Origin: Avena insularis
Taxonomy: Eukaryota > Streptophyta > Magnoliopsida > Poales > Poaceae
Length of the DNA: 64,000 nt
Reading direction: 5' to 3'
NCBI GenBank assembly: GCA_023614405.1
Contig: CM042689.1
Span: forward strand, 280,681,533-280,745,532
A model generated the notes under the pieces. That model was not told the origin of the DNA and ran no database searches. It saw only the letters and a list, made by a program, of their open reading frames with translations. Positions 42,890 to 55,839 of the stretch are shown here, piece after piece. The position numbers were made by a program, and so were the translations under genes. Position 1 is the first letter of the stretch, and every line of letters begins with the position of its first letter.

Positions 42890-45400
42890 CGTTGCTGCGT
42901 TGATTCCGCGGCGTAATTGGCATTGAATCACTGAGCGTTTCTTGTCGAGCCTCTGCCTACTTAAGCCCCTCCCTCTCGCGGCCATTTCCCCTCACCCAAT
43001 TTCCTCTCCACGCCACCAGGCTGCTCGCAACTCGCCCGACGCTGCCGCTGTTCCGACGACCTCGCCGACGAATTCCGGTGAGCACCGTGTCCCCCTCTGT
43101 CCATGACTCATGCTATCAAGCTCAGCAACTCCTTGCGCATCTACTGACACACCCCGTTTGTTCTCGCATGGTCTGTAGCCTCGGCAGCGACTTCAACCGA
43201 GCGTCGCCGCTCTCTGCACGAACTCCGGCGACCTCTCCCCGTAAGTACCAGTCGCCCCTTGCCCTCTGTCTGATATGCCTAGGATCCCCATCGTCTTGCG
43301 CATCTAACGGTGCCCTCCTTTTGACTTAGCGCGACGCAGAACCTCGCCAACGTCGACCAGCAGCCGTACCCGACGCGTCCACGAACTCCGGCGAGGAATC
43401 CCCGACGACTCCGAGCGCCCCTTGCCAAGCCACCGCCACGTCGAGCTTCACCTCGTCCCTGCCGTTCTGGTAAGCACCCTCTCCCCTCCCCGGGAGACCT
43501 AGAACACCGGCACCTCCACTGACAGAGTGCTCCGCCGCTCACCGTCACCGCGCGCCGCCAGACCTTGGTCATTTGATCGAGAGACGTTGGATCTAGATCC
43601 AACGCGTGTAATAGAATCACTTAGCGAAGCGGTACGTTAGATCTGAGCCGTACGCGATCACTTAAATACAACGATCTGCGTTGACCGATCCGTGCGAAGC
43701 AGTACGCGCCAATAGGATAGCGCCGCATGGCAGTGAATTAGATTTAAAACAGATTTTGAATCAGATTTTAGTTCAAATTTGTTTTGTTTGTAACTTTTGA
43801 TTCCCACGTTAGATTTTGACAAATTTTATACCGTTGGATTCAGGAAGACAAGCCCTTTCCAAATATGCAATGTGTTTAATGTTTAGCTTCTGTTAAAATG
43901 GTTTATTTTGCAAAAACATGTGTAGGGCTTGTTTAGTCATATGAATTGTTTAGGAATTGTTTTAGTGTTAAATAAAATTTGGTCTTGTTTAGAATTCAGT
44001 ACTATGCACTTGCTTGGTTGAGCTTTAAAAATCATCACTTACCATCTTGCATGCATGCATATATATTTTTTGATTGAATATGTCTTGTATGTGATTGTGG
44101 CTATATTCTTTGTGTAGACTTTGGTGCTAGTGATTGTGATTGTGAAGAGTGCTACTCTCCCAACTACCAAGGCAAGTGGTACTTCATGAATATTTCCATC
44201 CCTATATTTTATACTAAGCATTAGAAATATTTTGCTAAGTCTTGCATGTTATTATTTTGCCTAATGCCATGATGGGAAATCCTAAGTAGTTGTAGAATTT
44301 CTAGGAAATTTCTAAGTTAAGTTACTATCTATGCCATGCTTAGCCTAGCTAGTAGCAAACAAGGATTGGTAAAATATACATGCTATGGTGAAAATATTTC
44401 TAAGTCTTTGGACTTATGTTTTTCTTAATAAAACAACTAAGTCAATGAATCACCTGGGTGGAAAGGGACTTGATTGGTGGATTTTGGTTGAGTGGTTACA
44501 CAAGGCCCATGGCTATGGTTTACCTTGTGTAACTCACTTGTGGAAAGCGACCCAGGAACAAAGGGATTTTAGTGGCCAAGTGTTGAGAAGCTTCTAGTGC
44601 AGCCACTTGGCAATATGGGCTCTGCCTGGATCACATAGGTTGCTAGAACTTAGCCATTTGGACAGTTGGTGGTAGTGGGAATGATAGGTTGGAGTGTGCC
44701 CATTTGTTCTAAGGAAAGTCTTCTGAAAGGTCCTGTCTTGGGAAACCAAGTCTGGTGGGGAAAGTGCACAACCTCTGCAGATGGAAAAATCTAAGTACTT
44801 AGCCAAGTCCATGGCAATGGACAACTTGAGCATCAAGACATGGAAGCTATCAAGAATCTCATCATTCCAACTTCTAAGTAAAAACTTGTGGGTGAACAAG
44901 TGTGAAGGACCTCAATGTCTATTGATGGTTCCTTGGGAAAAGTTTTGACAAAGAAAAACTTAGTGATTTCAACTAATAGGAAAAACCTATTTTGAGAAAA
45001 GCAAGCCAAGCTACACTTAGCCAAAATGCATATAGTAATATAGTCCAGCTAAATTTTACTAAGGTATCACTTGCCAATACTATTCCAAAGTATTGACCCA
45101 CTGTGGCTGTAACTTGTGATGTTGCAGGTTACTCTGATGAGGATTAGGTGTCATGAGTCTACACTCAACATGTTTGCCTGTGGCACATGAAGATGAAGAC
45201 TTATATTTATTTACTTATTCAAACTCTTGTATTAGGCCTGTGGCCTTGAGTTGTAAAGACTATGTTTATCTCTGGAATGGATGTAATAAATGACCTTTGT
45301 TTCTGTGTACTTCATCTTAAATTGTGGATGCTAGCAATGATCCAGGGACTAGCATTGCAATCACAGGGATCCTTTTCCTTTATAAAGGAGGGATCTTACA
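42890..45400 (+). repeat. Duplicated partial 3' LTR of element A
   Basis: Matches 23128-25637 base for base with about 1-2% differences and ends GGATCTTACA followed by ACATT (45401-45405). It is not a solo LTR: it lacks the first 687 bases of the LTR, and its left neighbour is the broken CACTA gene. Confidence 0.95.
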
Positions 45401-46832
45401 ACATTTGTTGGGCCTCCAAGTGTAGAGTTTTGTCGAACAGCAACAAGTTTCCCTTAAGTGGATTACCCAAGGTTTATCGAACTCAGGGAGGAAGTGGTCA
45501 AAGGTATACCTCTCAAGCAACCCTGCAATCAAGATACAAGAAGTCTCTTGTGTCCCCAACACACCCAATACACTTGTCAGGTGTATAGGTGCAATAGTTC
45601 GGCAAAGAGATAGTGTAGTACAGGTGGTAACGGTGCCAGAAAAGAGCTTCTGACTTGTTGTTGACGTGGGAGAAACTAAAGGGAAACTAAAATAAAGATG
45701 GAAGCAAGCAAACATGCAACAAATCTAGATGCAAACGGTGTTTCAATGCTTAGAAACAAGGCCTGGGGATCATACTTTCACTAGTGAATACTCTCTCATA
45801 TAAATATATTCTCTAATCCATGGTAGGGCTACAAAAGCACTCCTCAAAGTCCGCCTTCCCAATCTAGATAACCCCACACTATCACCTTGAGCGCTAGATG
45901 GTTCCAACAAACACCACAATTTCTTAAAGACAACCAACTCAAAATATACTCATGATAAATATATATGTAACCTAGCTTAAGTGCTACACAGTGTGCACGC
46001 TGTCACTTTCACACACGTGAGGAAAAGCATAGATCTATTAAAGCACGATGAGTATTTATCTAGACTCTAGCCTAAGTGCCACCATAGCGTGCATGCTGTC
46101 ACTTTCACACGCATGGGGAGAGCAGAGATCTATTGAAGCACTTGAGTAGCAAGGTAGATCTACTTAATTACAAATCTCATGACCACAATATGATCATGCA
46201 TAGAGAGAGAGAGAGATGAACACATAGCTACCGGTAGAGCCCTTAGCCTCGAGGAAGAACTACTCCCTCCTCGTCATGGGAATCAACAACAGTGATGAAG
46301 ATGGCGATGGAGATGGATCCGGCGGAACTTCCCTGTCCTGTCAGGGTGCCGGAAAAGAGACTTTTTGTCCCCCGAATCTCCAGTTCGGTGGCGGCAGCGC
46401 TGCGGAACTTTTCGTGGCTTTCTAGTCAATTATATAGGGTTTCTGAGTCGGGGGCATCTTATAGGAGAAGGAGGCAAGGTCGGTGGAGGGCCAGGGGGCC
46501 CACACCCCTGTGGGCACGGCCAGGGTGGGACCCGCGCCCACCTAGGGTGTGGCCACCCTGGTGTCCTCCTCCGTCTTGTCTTCGATTTTCCGTATCATTC
46601 AAGGAAAAATATATACTTTGGCCTTTATCCCATCCAATTCCAAGAATATTCATTTTTTAGCTTTCTGAAACCAAAAACAGCAGAAATCAGGCAACTGGCA
46701 CTGTGGCATCTTGTCAATAGGTTAGTTCTAGAAAGTGTATAAAAATTCTTCAAAGTGTAGACAAAACATAGTGAAGTTTATATAAAACAAGCATGGAGCA
46801 TCAAAAATTATAGATACGTTTACGACGTATCA
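45401..46832 (-). repeat. Duplicated part of element B's right LTR
   Basis: Copy of 25638-27075, ending TACGACGTATCA. It has a small GA-repeat expansion (AGAGAGAGAGAG at about 46203) relative to copy 1. Confidence 0.92.
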
Positions 46833-47527
46833 TTGGGATCTAAAATTAAACAACCTTAATTGTCCAGAAACAACTGACCAACTTGTAGTAGTATGAGCCA
46901 ACAATTGCTCAAACATGATCCAACCTAGTTATACTTAGGATCATGTTGGCCAAGTGATGACTCATACAACAAGTTGGTGAAGGTGTTTCTACCTAGCCCA
47001 GAGAGGTCTAGAGACCCCATGCAATGTTGGCATGGCCCCACATCTGCCACAAGTGTGTGTCATGGCTTGGCATATCACTCTTATAGCTAGTTCTATTAAG
47101 TGGGTGGGATCATGTTGGTCAGGTGTAGTGACTCACATAGCCACTAAGTTGATGACGGTATTTCTAGCCAACCCAGAGAGGTCTAGATCCCATGCAATGT
47201 TGGCATGGGTCCACATCTACCATAGTTGTGTGTGTCATGGCTTGGCATAGCAAAATTATAGTTAGATCTATCAAGTAGGTAGCATCATGTTGGCCAAGTG
47301 ATAACTCATACAACAACAACTTGGTGAAGGTGTTTCTATTCATCCCAGAGAGGTCTAGACCCCATGCAATGTTGACATGGCCCCTCATTTTCCACAAGTG
47401 TATGTCATGGCTTGGCATAGCACTCTTATAGCTAGATCTATCAAGTCGGTGGGATCATGTTGGCCAGGTATAGTGACTCAACAACTACTAAATTATAGTT
47501 AGATATATCAACCTCCTACTCCATACC
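46833..47527 (+). repeat. Foldback-like tandem array, copy 2
   Basis: Copy of 27076-27770, with the same inverted unit followed by direct units beginning near 46940, 47108, 47284 and 47454. Only point differences were noticed. Confidence 0.8.
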
Positions 47528-48048
47528 CATGGTCAACCCTTGGCTCCTCTTCCCACGCAAGAGCCTCAAAGTTGTAAGATCTAATCTAGGATAGGTCTGG
47601 ATAGTAGATGCTGCCGGCCTGCACCGTGGGTACCCTGGCGCTGTCGACGCAGATGCACCGAATGTCAGCAACGAAGAGAGCACAACGACCAATGCCTTTT
47701 ACCAGCTGAAGGACACGGTTCTATGTATCAACCCGGTAAACAACGGGCATACCACCGTAGACTGGTAAAAGGAGCGACAAAAGGCGCGCGTGGTAAGTAA
47801 ACTGCCGATTTGGCGCACGCGGGAGCCTACACGAACCTCCAACAGACGCGCAGAAAAGCCACATGCACTAAAACTTTTGCCGCGCGTGTGCTTTTGCGCT
47901 ATCCTGCGTGCCAAACTTGTCGTGTCGACTGCCGCGCACGCGCACACCCAACCGTCCGAAAGTTTCACATCCCCTGAATTTTGCTTCCTGCCCCCGCCTC
48001 ACTCCGCCTCCCACCTCGCTCCTTGCCGCCGCTCCACCTCCCGAAGAG
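47528..48048 (+). other. Spacer between array and AP2-like relic, copy 2
   Basis: Copy of 27771-28291. Nothing recognised; a GC-rich leader-like end before the ATG at 48049. Confidence 0.4.
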
Positions 48049-48606
48049 ATGCCGCCCCGCCACCGCTCGACCTCCGGTTACCGCGAAGTCCGCGTGCGGC
48101 CAAGCAGCATGTTCTACGCCGAGATCCGCAGCAGCGACGAGCGCATCAGGCTTGGCACATTCGAGACGGCGCATGCCTACGATGCGGTCGCCTGGCGCCT
48201 CGGCCGCTCCTGCCGGACAATGAACTTCCACGACGTGTGGACGCGGTAATAGGCAGAATCGCTTGCGCCGCCACCTCCGGCCGTCACGTGCGAGCAGTTA
48301 CACCGCCAACGTGAGCTCGAGCAGCGGCTTGTCAAGGCGGGGCTCGACGAGCGCTTTCGCCTCGAGTGGGCGTACCAATTCTCGCAAGACGTCGCCGTGA
48401 TGGATGCATTCTACGAGAAGAAGGAAGAGGAGAAGGTGGCGGCGAAGGTGGCGAAGAAGGCGGATCGCGAGGAGCGGAGGGCGAAGTCGGCAGCGAGGAA
48501 GAAGGAGAGGGAGGATAAGGCCACGAGGAAGGCAGAGGAGAAGAAAAACGGCACCGGCCTGTCGATGATCGTCATCAGATTTCGACTGGCATTACGAGTA
48601 GTTTAG
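48049..48606 (+). pseudogene. AP2/ERF-domain-like gene relic, copy 2
   Basis: ATG at 48049 gives MPPRHRSTSGYREVRVRPSS, then the AP2-like strands and helix (FYAEIRSSDERIRLGTF, ETAHAYDAVAWRLGRS, NFHDVWTR). AP2/ERF proteins are plant nuclear transcription factors; this is a short, single, incomplete domain. Consecutive stops TAA TAG at 48247-48252 follow the domain, as in copy 1. The same frame stays open from there for 118 codons: EQLHRQRELEQRL, then EWAYQFSQDVAVMDAFYEKKE, then a Lys/Ala/Glu-rich helix to a TAG at 48604. Copy 2 keeps the initiator and lacks the third stop of copy 1, so it is closer to the ancestral state but still broken. A 66-codon truncated AP2 peptide could be translated; there is no evidence that it is. 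Confidence 0.72.
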
Positions 48607-48994
48607 GGTAGTTTAGAAATAAGTGGTTGTAGGGTCGAAGTCTGTAATATATTTCGTATTTTCAGTTAATTTTGCATGTCTTGTTTTATCTATTCCGTAT
48701 GCAAAATTTGATCAAAATGTTGTTTGCGCTGCGCTGCGCGCTGCATAATGGAGCGCCCGGCGAAGGAACATCTTTAGCGCCCGAGCACGCGCTGCATAAT
48801 AGAGCGTCCACGGGGTCAAATCAAGTGCAGCGCACGGTAAGCGTTTACAGCGCGGTTGCAGCGACATATAGCACACTGAAATTTAGTGCGCATGTTGGAG
48901 ATGCTCTTCCAGTGTTTGATGCGTATCCCGCACTCCTCTGGCATCCCGTCACGCTGCAGCCACCGGCCCTGACAACATATCCTCATCGTTATCT
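48607..48994 (+). other. Spacer between AP2-like and GRF-like relics, copy 2
   Basis: Copy of 28862-29249. No gene recognised. Confidence 0.4.
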
Positions 48995-49003
48995 TTATAA
49001 AAA
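48995..49003 (+). promoter_or_regulatory. TATA box of GRF-like relic, copy 2
   Basis: TTATAAAAAGG context, about 100 bp before the ATG at 49099. Confidence 0.6.
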
Positions 49004-49098
49004 GGGGGAACAGGATACCGAGCCTCCATTGCCTTCCCTTTCTATCCCTCTCTTCTTTGGGTGCCTTTCTTCTTCTTTCCCGGCAACGCCAGCGATAG

Positions 49099-49684
49099 AT
49101 GGCGAACTCCTGTAAAACCTCCGGCCCCTCATGGTCATGGTATGGTGCAGTGCAGATGACGAGGTGCCCTGACTGCCCACGCATCACGCCATTGAAATGA
49201 TTGGTCACTAAGAAGGAGGAAAATGGCAACTGTGGGCGCGAATTTGTGAAATGCGAGAGCAAGCCAGAGGAGGGGAAGGTTAGATCTGAGTTCTGCTTAA
49301 GTCAATTTGTTGATTTCGTTTGCCAATTTTGGTTCTTCCCCAGATTTGGGATTTGAATCAGGGTTCATCGTTCCCATCCGATTTTAGGATATGAAGAATT
49401 GTAGACATTTTGAGTGGAGGGATGAGTACATTGAGAGGATTAAACTAGAGGGCGCAGTTGATCAGAAGGGGGCTCATCAATTGAGCCCAATTACCTCATC
49501 TGAGAACTTGGGCTCTGAAATTGTTGCTATGGTGGGGGATGTAGAAGTTAAGGGCGAACTAAAGAAACTCAAAAAGCATTTAAGGCAGATTATCGATCTG
49601 AAGAAGCAGGCGAACATGATGAGTGCTGTATTTTTTTTTGCAGTTGCTCTTGGGTTGGTCTATTTGCTGATCATTAAGAAGTAG
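49099..49684 (+). pseudogene. GRF zinc-finger-like gene relic, copy 2
   Basis: Exon 1 is 49099-49278 (60 codons), the intron 49279-49387 begins GTTAGAT and ends TTTTAG, and exon 2 is 49388-49684. The metal-ligand pattern is complete here: RCPDCPRI, then NGNCGREFVKCES, then NCRHFEWRDEY across the intron. Exon 2 is fully open: a linker, a basic coiled coil (LKKLKKHLRQIIDLKKQ) and a C-terminal hydrophobic segment (FFFAVALGLVYLLII) before KK, which would anchor the tail in a membrane. One lesion is seen: a TGA at 49198-49200 in exon 1 (PLK-stop-LVTKKEE) where copy 1 has CGA. GRF fingers bind single-stranded nucleic acid in some DNA repair proteins; the role of these grass proteins is unknown to me. 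Confidence 0.75.
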
Positions 49685-50149
49685 ACATTGTAATGAGTGT
49701 ATAAGTTAGCTTCCTCGTGCTTTACAAGCCCTGAATAAAAAGCATCATGAATTTGGCCAAGTTTTCTCTGTTTTGCTTCATCTAAATCGGTTAAATACCA
49801 AGCTGAATAAAAACCTTATCTTATTTCACTCTTTTCTGAACATATAGCTTCGGCATAAAAATGTGTACTTTTTTGGGGGCAGTTTGAGTAGTGCTTCTCT
49901 TTCGGCATAAATTTTTTGACATATTTGAGACATCTATTTTGAGACTGAGGGAGTAGATAAAAACATTTTGTACGCTGGCTTGCTTTTAATACATTAATCC
50001 AAACCGTTTTTACTTAATTATTCTATAGTAGACATGTATAACATGGGTAAAATGGACCCCTTGCGCATCAGCATCATCTGCACGGCCTCCGGGAACCCTC
50101 AATCCTCCATGGATAACACAGATAACACATGTCGACTCTGAAGAAATTT
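49685..50149 (+). other. Downstream region of GRF-like relic, copy 2
   Basis: Copy of 29945-30411 with several small indels (for example around 49780, where the two copies differ over about 20 bases). No gene. Confidence 0.4.
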
Positions 50150-50335
50150 GAGGTGTTTCTAGATAGTTAATATAGGAGTAGATCCAATGCAATGTTTGCA
50201 TGGGCCCACATCTACCACTAGTGTATGTGTGATGGCTTGGCAATATCACTCTTATACTTAGACATATCAACTGGGTGGGATCATGTTAGCCAAGTGTCGA
50301 GTCACAAAACCACAAATTGATTATGGTGTTTCTAG
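50150..50335 (+). repeat. Right unit of foldback-like array, copy 2
   Basis: As 30412-30560, but without the roughly 35-base deletion, so the GATGGCTTGGCAATATCAC landmark is kept. This is the fuller version of the unit. Confidence 0.65.
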
Positions 50336-50338
50336 CTA

Positions 50339-51258
50339 GGGGTGGAATCGAGCCCAGCCAAGCCGGCTCGTGGCTCGGCTTGATCAAGCTCGAAAAAGGA
50401 CGAGCCGAACCTGGCTCGGCTTGGTGTCTAAAATTTTCTAAAAACTGGTCTCGTGGCTCACTCGTGGAAGCTTGTGGCTCGCTCGGGAGGCTTGTCGAGC
50501 CGAATGTCAGCGCTGAGTTGACTTATCCCCGCGTGCGTACGCCCCTACGTAGGCTTCCTTTCCTCTCCCTCTGCGCCGTCGCGCTGCCATCGATGGCTAC
50601 CGCCACCAACGCCGGCCACCGCCACCGCCCTCATCTCCTACATTTCTCCTCCATGGCTACCTTTGCCCCTGCTCCTTCTGATTTCTTCCCCATGGTCTCG
50701 CGGGTCCCAGTTCATCTAGCGGCGGTCCTCCGTCCACCGGGCACCGGCACTCCGCCACTCAAGTCTTCCTCCGGCAGTCGCGAGCCCTTACCTCACATCA
50801 TCCTGGAGCGCTGCCACCAAGGAACATTAATGGCGTAGAGGGGTATGTCCATGTCCCGTGTCCCGTGGTCTTTTTTTCTATTTAATTGGATTGATCCTAT
50901 TTGCAATTGATTCTATCTTGCATCAATTTCTACTAGATAATCATCTGTACTGTAACAGATTTCTACCAGATTGGTCTGATTTGTCATGCATCCATTCCTT
51001 TTATTCTGCTAGGTAGATGCGACCATGGCCGGCAAGGCAGCGCTGCGTGTGACCGGAGAGGTTATAGCGGTAAACGATCTGCAGGGATGCCATGTTCCGT
51101 GCCAGCGACGAGCCATGGCGGCGACCGCAAGTAGCTGCAACAGCAGTCGACGACACAGTTGTGCAAAAACATTTTGAGCATTCAAACAGGGTCATCGTCT
51201 AGCATATCACATTCACTTTTCTGCATTTCAATGACCAAATGACTGACAGCCGTATTAT
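50339..51258 (+). other. GAGCCG-rich repeat and unassigned sequence before the CACTA element, copy 2
   Basis: 50339-50510 is the copy of the GAGCCG/GGCTCG-rich repeat. 50511-51258 copies 30741-31488. An open frame 50317-50838 runs through both and so is not a credible gene. Confidence 0.4.
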
Positions 51259-51504
51259 CACTAGTAGAAAAAAGGCTATTCGTTCGTGCCTCCTAACAGC
51301 ATTAGTCCTGGTTTCGCCATGAACCGGGACTAATCTGCCGCAATCCCGATTCGGCGGGCATGGGGTCCGGAGGCATGCGTCCCGGTTGGTAGGGGGGCAT
51401 GTGTCCCAGTTTGTAACACTAAAGGTTGGGCGTCAGCCACATGGCGTGGAACACGCCTTTAGTCCCGGTTTGTGTTACAAACCGGGACGTATGATCCCGC
51501 CCTC

Positions 51505-51510
51505 TATAAA
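51505..51510 (+). promoter_or_regulatory. TATA box of the CACTA transposase, copy 2
   Basis: TATAAA in CCCTCTATAAATGCG, after subterminal inverted repeats. Confidence 0.65.
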
Positions 51511-51817
51511 TGCGACGCCCCAGCCCTCTGCCTCCACTCCGTTTTTTCTTTGTGGAAGGTGTGAGGGGTGTGCTAGTTTTTTTCCCTATGCATGCATTCA
51601 TGGTGTTTGATGAAATGTTTGAGTGAATGATCCCGTTCAATTTCAAATAGAACAAAAATATAGATGGTGTCTGAGACGCACTTGAGCTTTCTCTCCTCTT
51701 TATTTCCGATCGAGGTTAGCAATCTTATCTTTTCTCTGTCATTGATACAATGCATTTGTCGATGTGAATTGGTCATTGCACTATTTATGATGTCGTGTTT
51801 TTGATAAACTTACTTAT

Positions 51818-54800
51818 ATGATGCAGATGAATGGTCGGGAATGGATGTACGGTGACCGGCGTGTACCCGAGTATATGAAAGGCGTGGATAAATTTATCGA
51901 TGTGGCTACGGCAAACAAAGAGAATGGTTTTATATGTTGTCCATGTGTTCAATGTCGGAACAACAAGGACTACTCTTCCTCGAAATTCATTTGCGGCCAT
52001 CTGATTATGAAAGGTTTCATGCCCAACTATAATTGCTGGACCAAGCACGGGGAAAGAGGGGTTATTATGGAAGATGGTGAAGAAGAAGATGATGATAACA
52101 ATTATCATCATATGTTTCCTGAATACAGTGATACTGCAATGGAAGACAATGGAGAGGAAGGAGGTGAAGAACAGGCATCAGATGAGCCGGCTGATGAACT
52201 TGGTAGGATCATTTCTGATGCAAAGCGAGACTATGAAACAGAAACTGAGAAGTTGAAGTTAGAGGGCATGTTAGAAGATCACCAGAAATTGTTGTACCCA
52301 AATTGTGAAGATGGCAGCACAAAGCTCGGTACCACACTGGAATTGTTGCGATGGAAGGCAGAGTGTGGGCTAACTGACTCCTCATTTGAAAAGATGCTGA
52401 AAATAATGAAGCCGAAGTTTCCAAAACATAACGAACTTCCCGAGAGTACCTACGAAGCAAAGAAGACTCTCTGTCCTCTAGGATTAGATGTGCAAAAGAT
52501 ATATGCATGCATTAATGACTGCATCCTCTACCGCAGTAAGGAGTATGAGAATTTAGATAAATGCCCGATATGCAATGCATTGCGGTATAAGATCAGACGA
52601 GATGACCCTGGTGATGTTGAGTGAGAGCCCCTCCGGAAGAGGGTTCCTGCTAAGGTTATGTGGTATGCTCCTATAATACCAAGGTTGAAACGCATGTTCA
52701 GAAACAAAGAGCATGCCAGGTTGTTGCGATGCAACAAAGAAGACCATAAGAAAGAAGGGAAGTTGATACACCCTGCTGGTGGGTCACAATAGAGAAAAAT
52801 CGAGAGAGACTTCCCAGACTTTGCAGGTGACGCGAGGAACTTATGGTTTGGTCTAAGTACGGATGGCATGAATCCTTTTGGGGAGCAGAGCTACAGTCAC
52901 AGCACCTGGCCCGTGACTCTATGTATCTACAACCTGCCTCCTTGGTTGTGCATGAAGCGTAAGTTCATTATGATGCCAGTGCTCATCCAAGGCCCGAAGC
53001 AACCGTGCAACAACATTGATGTGTACCTTAGACCATTAGTTCAAGAACTCTTACAGCTGTGGGGCAAACCAGGTGTACGTGCGTGGGATGAGAACAAACA
53101 GGAGCCATTTGATCGACGAGGGTTGCTTTTCGTAACCATCAATGATTGGCCTGCTCTTAGTAACCTTTCAGGACAGACAAACAAGGGATATTAGGCATGC
53201 ACACACTATTTAGATAAGACTGAAGGTACATATTTTCATAAATACAAGAAGGTTGTGTACCTGGCGAATCGATGATTTCTTCCGACCAATCATCCCGTAA
53301 GAAAGAAAGGCAAGCATTTCAAAGGTGAGGCAGATCACCAGAAGAAGCCTAAACTCCCTGCTGGTGATGATGTATTTGGTATGGTCAAGGACATAGAAGT
53401 AATCTTTGGAAAGGTTCCCGGCGGTCAATCAGTTCCGAACAACGTCGCTACAGGACACGCACCCATGTGGAAGAAGAAATCTATACTTTGGGAGCTGCCA
53501 TATTGGAAAGTCCTACGTGTCCGCTCTTCAATCAATGTGATGCACGTGACAAAGAATCTTTGCGTGAACCTGCTAGGATTCCTAGGCGTGTATGGGAAGA
53601 CAAAAGATACACCAGAAGCACGGGAGGACCAACATTTATGAAAGACCCAAAGAACATGCATACACAAAACAAGACGGATAAAGGGCGTCACTTAAGTCGT
53701 GCCAGCTATGCTCTTACCAAAGCAGAGAAGGAAATCTTTTTTGAAGTCCTTTACAGTATCAAGGTGCCGTCTGGTTTCTCATATAATATAAAGGGGATAA
53801 TAAATATGGCAGAGAAAAAGTTCCAAAACCTAAAGTCTCATGACTGTCACGTGATTATGACGCAGTTGCTTCCGATTGCATTGAGGGGACTTCTACCGGA
53901 AAATGTTCGAGTACCCATTGTGAAGCTGTGTGCATTCCTCAATGCAATATCTCAGAAGGTAATCAATCTAGATATTCTGCCAAGGTTACAGAAGGATGTG
54001 GTACAATGTCTTGTTAGTTTTGAGTTGGTGTTCCCACCATCCTTCTTCAATATTATGACGCATCTCCTGGTTCAGCTAGTGGAAGAGATTGCCATTCTCG
54101 GTCCGGTATTTCTGCACAATATGTTCCCCTTTGAGAGGTTCATGTGAGTCTTAAAGAAATATGTTCATAACCATGCTAGACCAGAAGGAAGCATCTCCAA
54201 GGGATATGGAACAAAGGAGGTCATTAAGTGTTGTGTTGACTTTATTCCAGACCTTAAGCCGATTGGTGTTTCTGACTAGCGGCATGAGGGAAGACTAAGT
54301 GGAAAAGGCACGCTGTGAAAGAAAGCAATGATATATAGGCACGGCGATTCTTTCACTAAAGCACACTACACAGGTCTACATAATTCCACCTTGGCAGCTC
54401 CGTATATCGAGGAACACAAGAATATTGTACGCTCCAAAAACCCGGGGAAGCCTGAATCATGGATTACAGATGAACACATGAAGTCTATCGGTGGTTGGAT
54501 GCGGACACATCTCTTGAATGACACCACTGTTGGATATCAGCTATACTTGTTGGCCGCGTCACCATCTTTTACTATATTGAATTTCCAAGGGTACGAAATA
54601 AATGGGAATACATTCTACACGATCGCCCAAGATAAAAAGAGCACCAACCAAAATAGTGGTGTCCGCTTTGATGCAATAGACGAGAATGGAGAAAAGGACA
54701 CATACTATGGTTACATAGAGGAGATATGGGAACTAGACTATGGAGTCTCTTTTAAGGTCCCTTTGTTTCGCTGCAAATGGGTCAACCTGAATGGGGAAGG

Positions 54801-55147
54801 GGTAAAGATAGACCAGATGTACGGAATGACAACAGTGGATCTCAACAATCTTGGTTATAGAGATGAACCATTAATCCTAGCCAATGATGTGTCTCAGGTT
54901 TTCTATGTGAAGGACATGTCCTCCAGACCGAAAAAAAGAAAAAATATGCAAACAAATACATCATATGATGAGCCAAAGCGTCACATAGTTCTTTCAGGGA
55001 AAAAAACATCGTGGGAATCGAGGACAACACAAACATGTCAGAAGATTATAATAAGTTTGATGAAATTCCGCCCTTCACAGTGAAAACTGACCCAAGTATT
55101 CCGTTAAGTAAAGAAGATGCTCCATGGTTACGTATGAAGCGATCATA
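51818..55147 (+). pseudogene. TNP2-type CACTA transposase, copy 2
   Basis: Same domain order as copy 1: N-terminal associated domain (EWMYGDRR, CCPCVQCRN), transposase_21 region (LWFGLSTDGMNPFGEQ, PPWLCMKRKFIMMPVLIQ, NDWPALSNLSGQTNKGY), the VRSSINVMHVTKNL block, a DUF4218-type part and a DUF4216-type part. Shared lesions: TGA at 52622, TGA at 54145 and a TGA near 54316. Private lesions: a TAG at 52790 (SQ-stop-RKI, where copy 1 reads SQWRKI) and a one-base deletion near 55003 that diverts the last 40 codons. Copy 2 keeps the reading frame at PPWLCMK and NDWPAL, where copy 1 has a stop and an indel. Neither copy encodes a whole transposase. Confidence 0.92.
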
Positions 55148-55399
55148 AGGAAGGACATATGCCAATAAGTTCATGCTCATATTATTAACTCTAGTTCATC
55201 TCTGGCCGGGATATCTTTCGCGGTTTGTGGCTTGACCGGGACTATATATAGGGGGCCTTTAGTCCCGGTTTTGTAGTCTCAGTTTTTAATATTAATAAAT
55301 GTCTTGAGTGTTAGTCCCGTTTTGTGGCTGGACCGGGACTATGAAGAAGTTGTCCTGATTCGTACTTATCATTAAGATCTGATCTCCAAACGCGCGCGG

Positions 55400-55839
55400 T
55401 CACATATTAGGGAGTGCCTCTATGACCAGTTTCTTGGAGATGCCGGAGGACTGGGATCCGGCGGCATCTCCCTGAAACTGGTCGTAGTGGTGTCCCTGCT
55501 CTCGCACACCATCTTGCATCTTGTAACTTCTCTAACTAGATCAATACACCTGTGAGCTAACTAATTTCACATATTAGGGAGTGCCTCTATGACCAGTTTC
55601 TTGGAGATGCCGGAAGACTGGGATCCGGCGGCATCTCCCTGAAACTGGTCGTAGTGGTGGTGTCCCTGCTCTCGAAAACCATCTTGCAGCTTGTAAATTC
55701 TCTAACTAGATCAATACACCTAGGAGCTAACTAATTTCACATATTAGGGAGTGTCTCTATGACTAGTTTCTTGGAGATGCATGAGGACTGGGATCCGGCG
55801 GCATCTCCCTGAAATTGGTCGTAGTGGTGTCCCTGCTCT
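55400..55839 (+). repeat. Three tandem units with long hairpins, copy 2
   Basis: Units start at 55400, 55567 and 55737. Hairpins are at 55421-55486, 55588-55653 and 55758-55823, with the same two-part stems as in copy 1. Most differences from copy 1 are in loops or unit edges; unit 3 of copy 2 has one change in its right arm (GAAATTGG). Confidence 0.85.

Noticed and set aside
42890..45400. Independent solo LTR of element A
   Set aside because: It lacks the first 687 bases of the LTR and a left target duplication, and begins at the tandem-duplication junction; it is a passenger copy.
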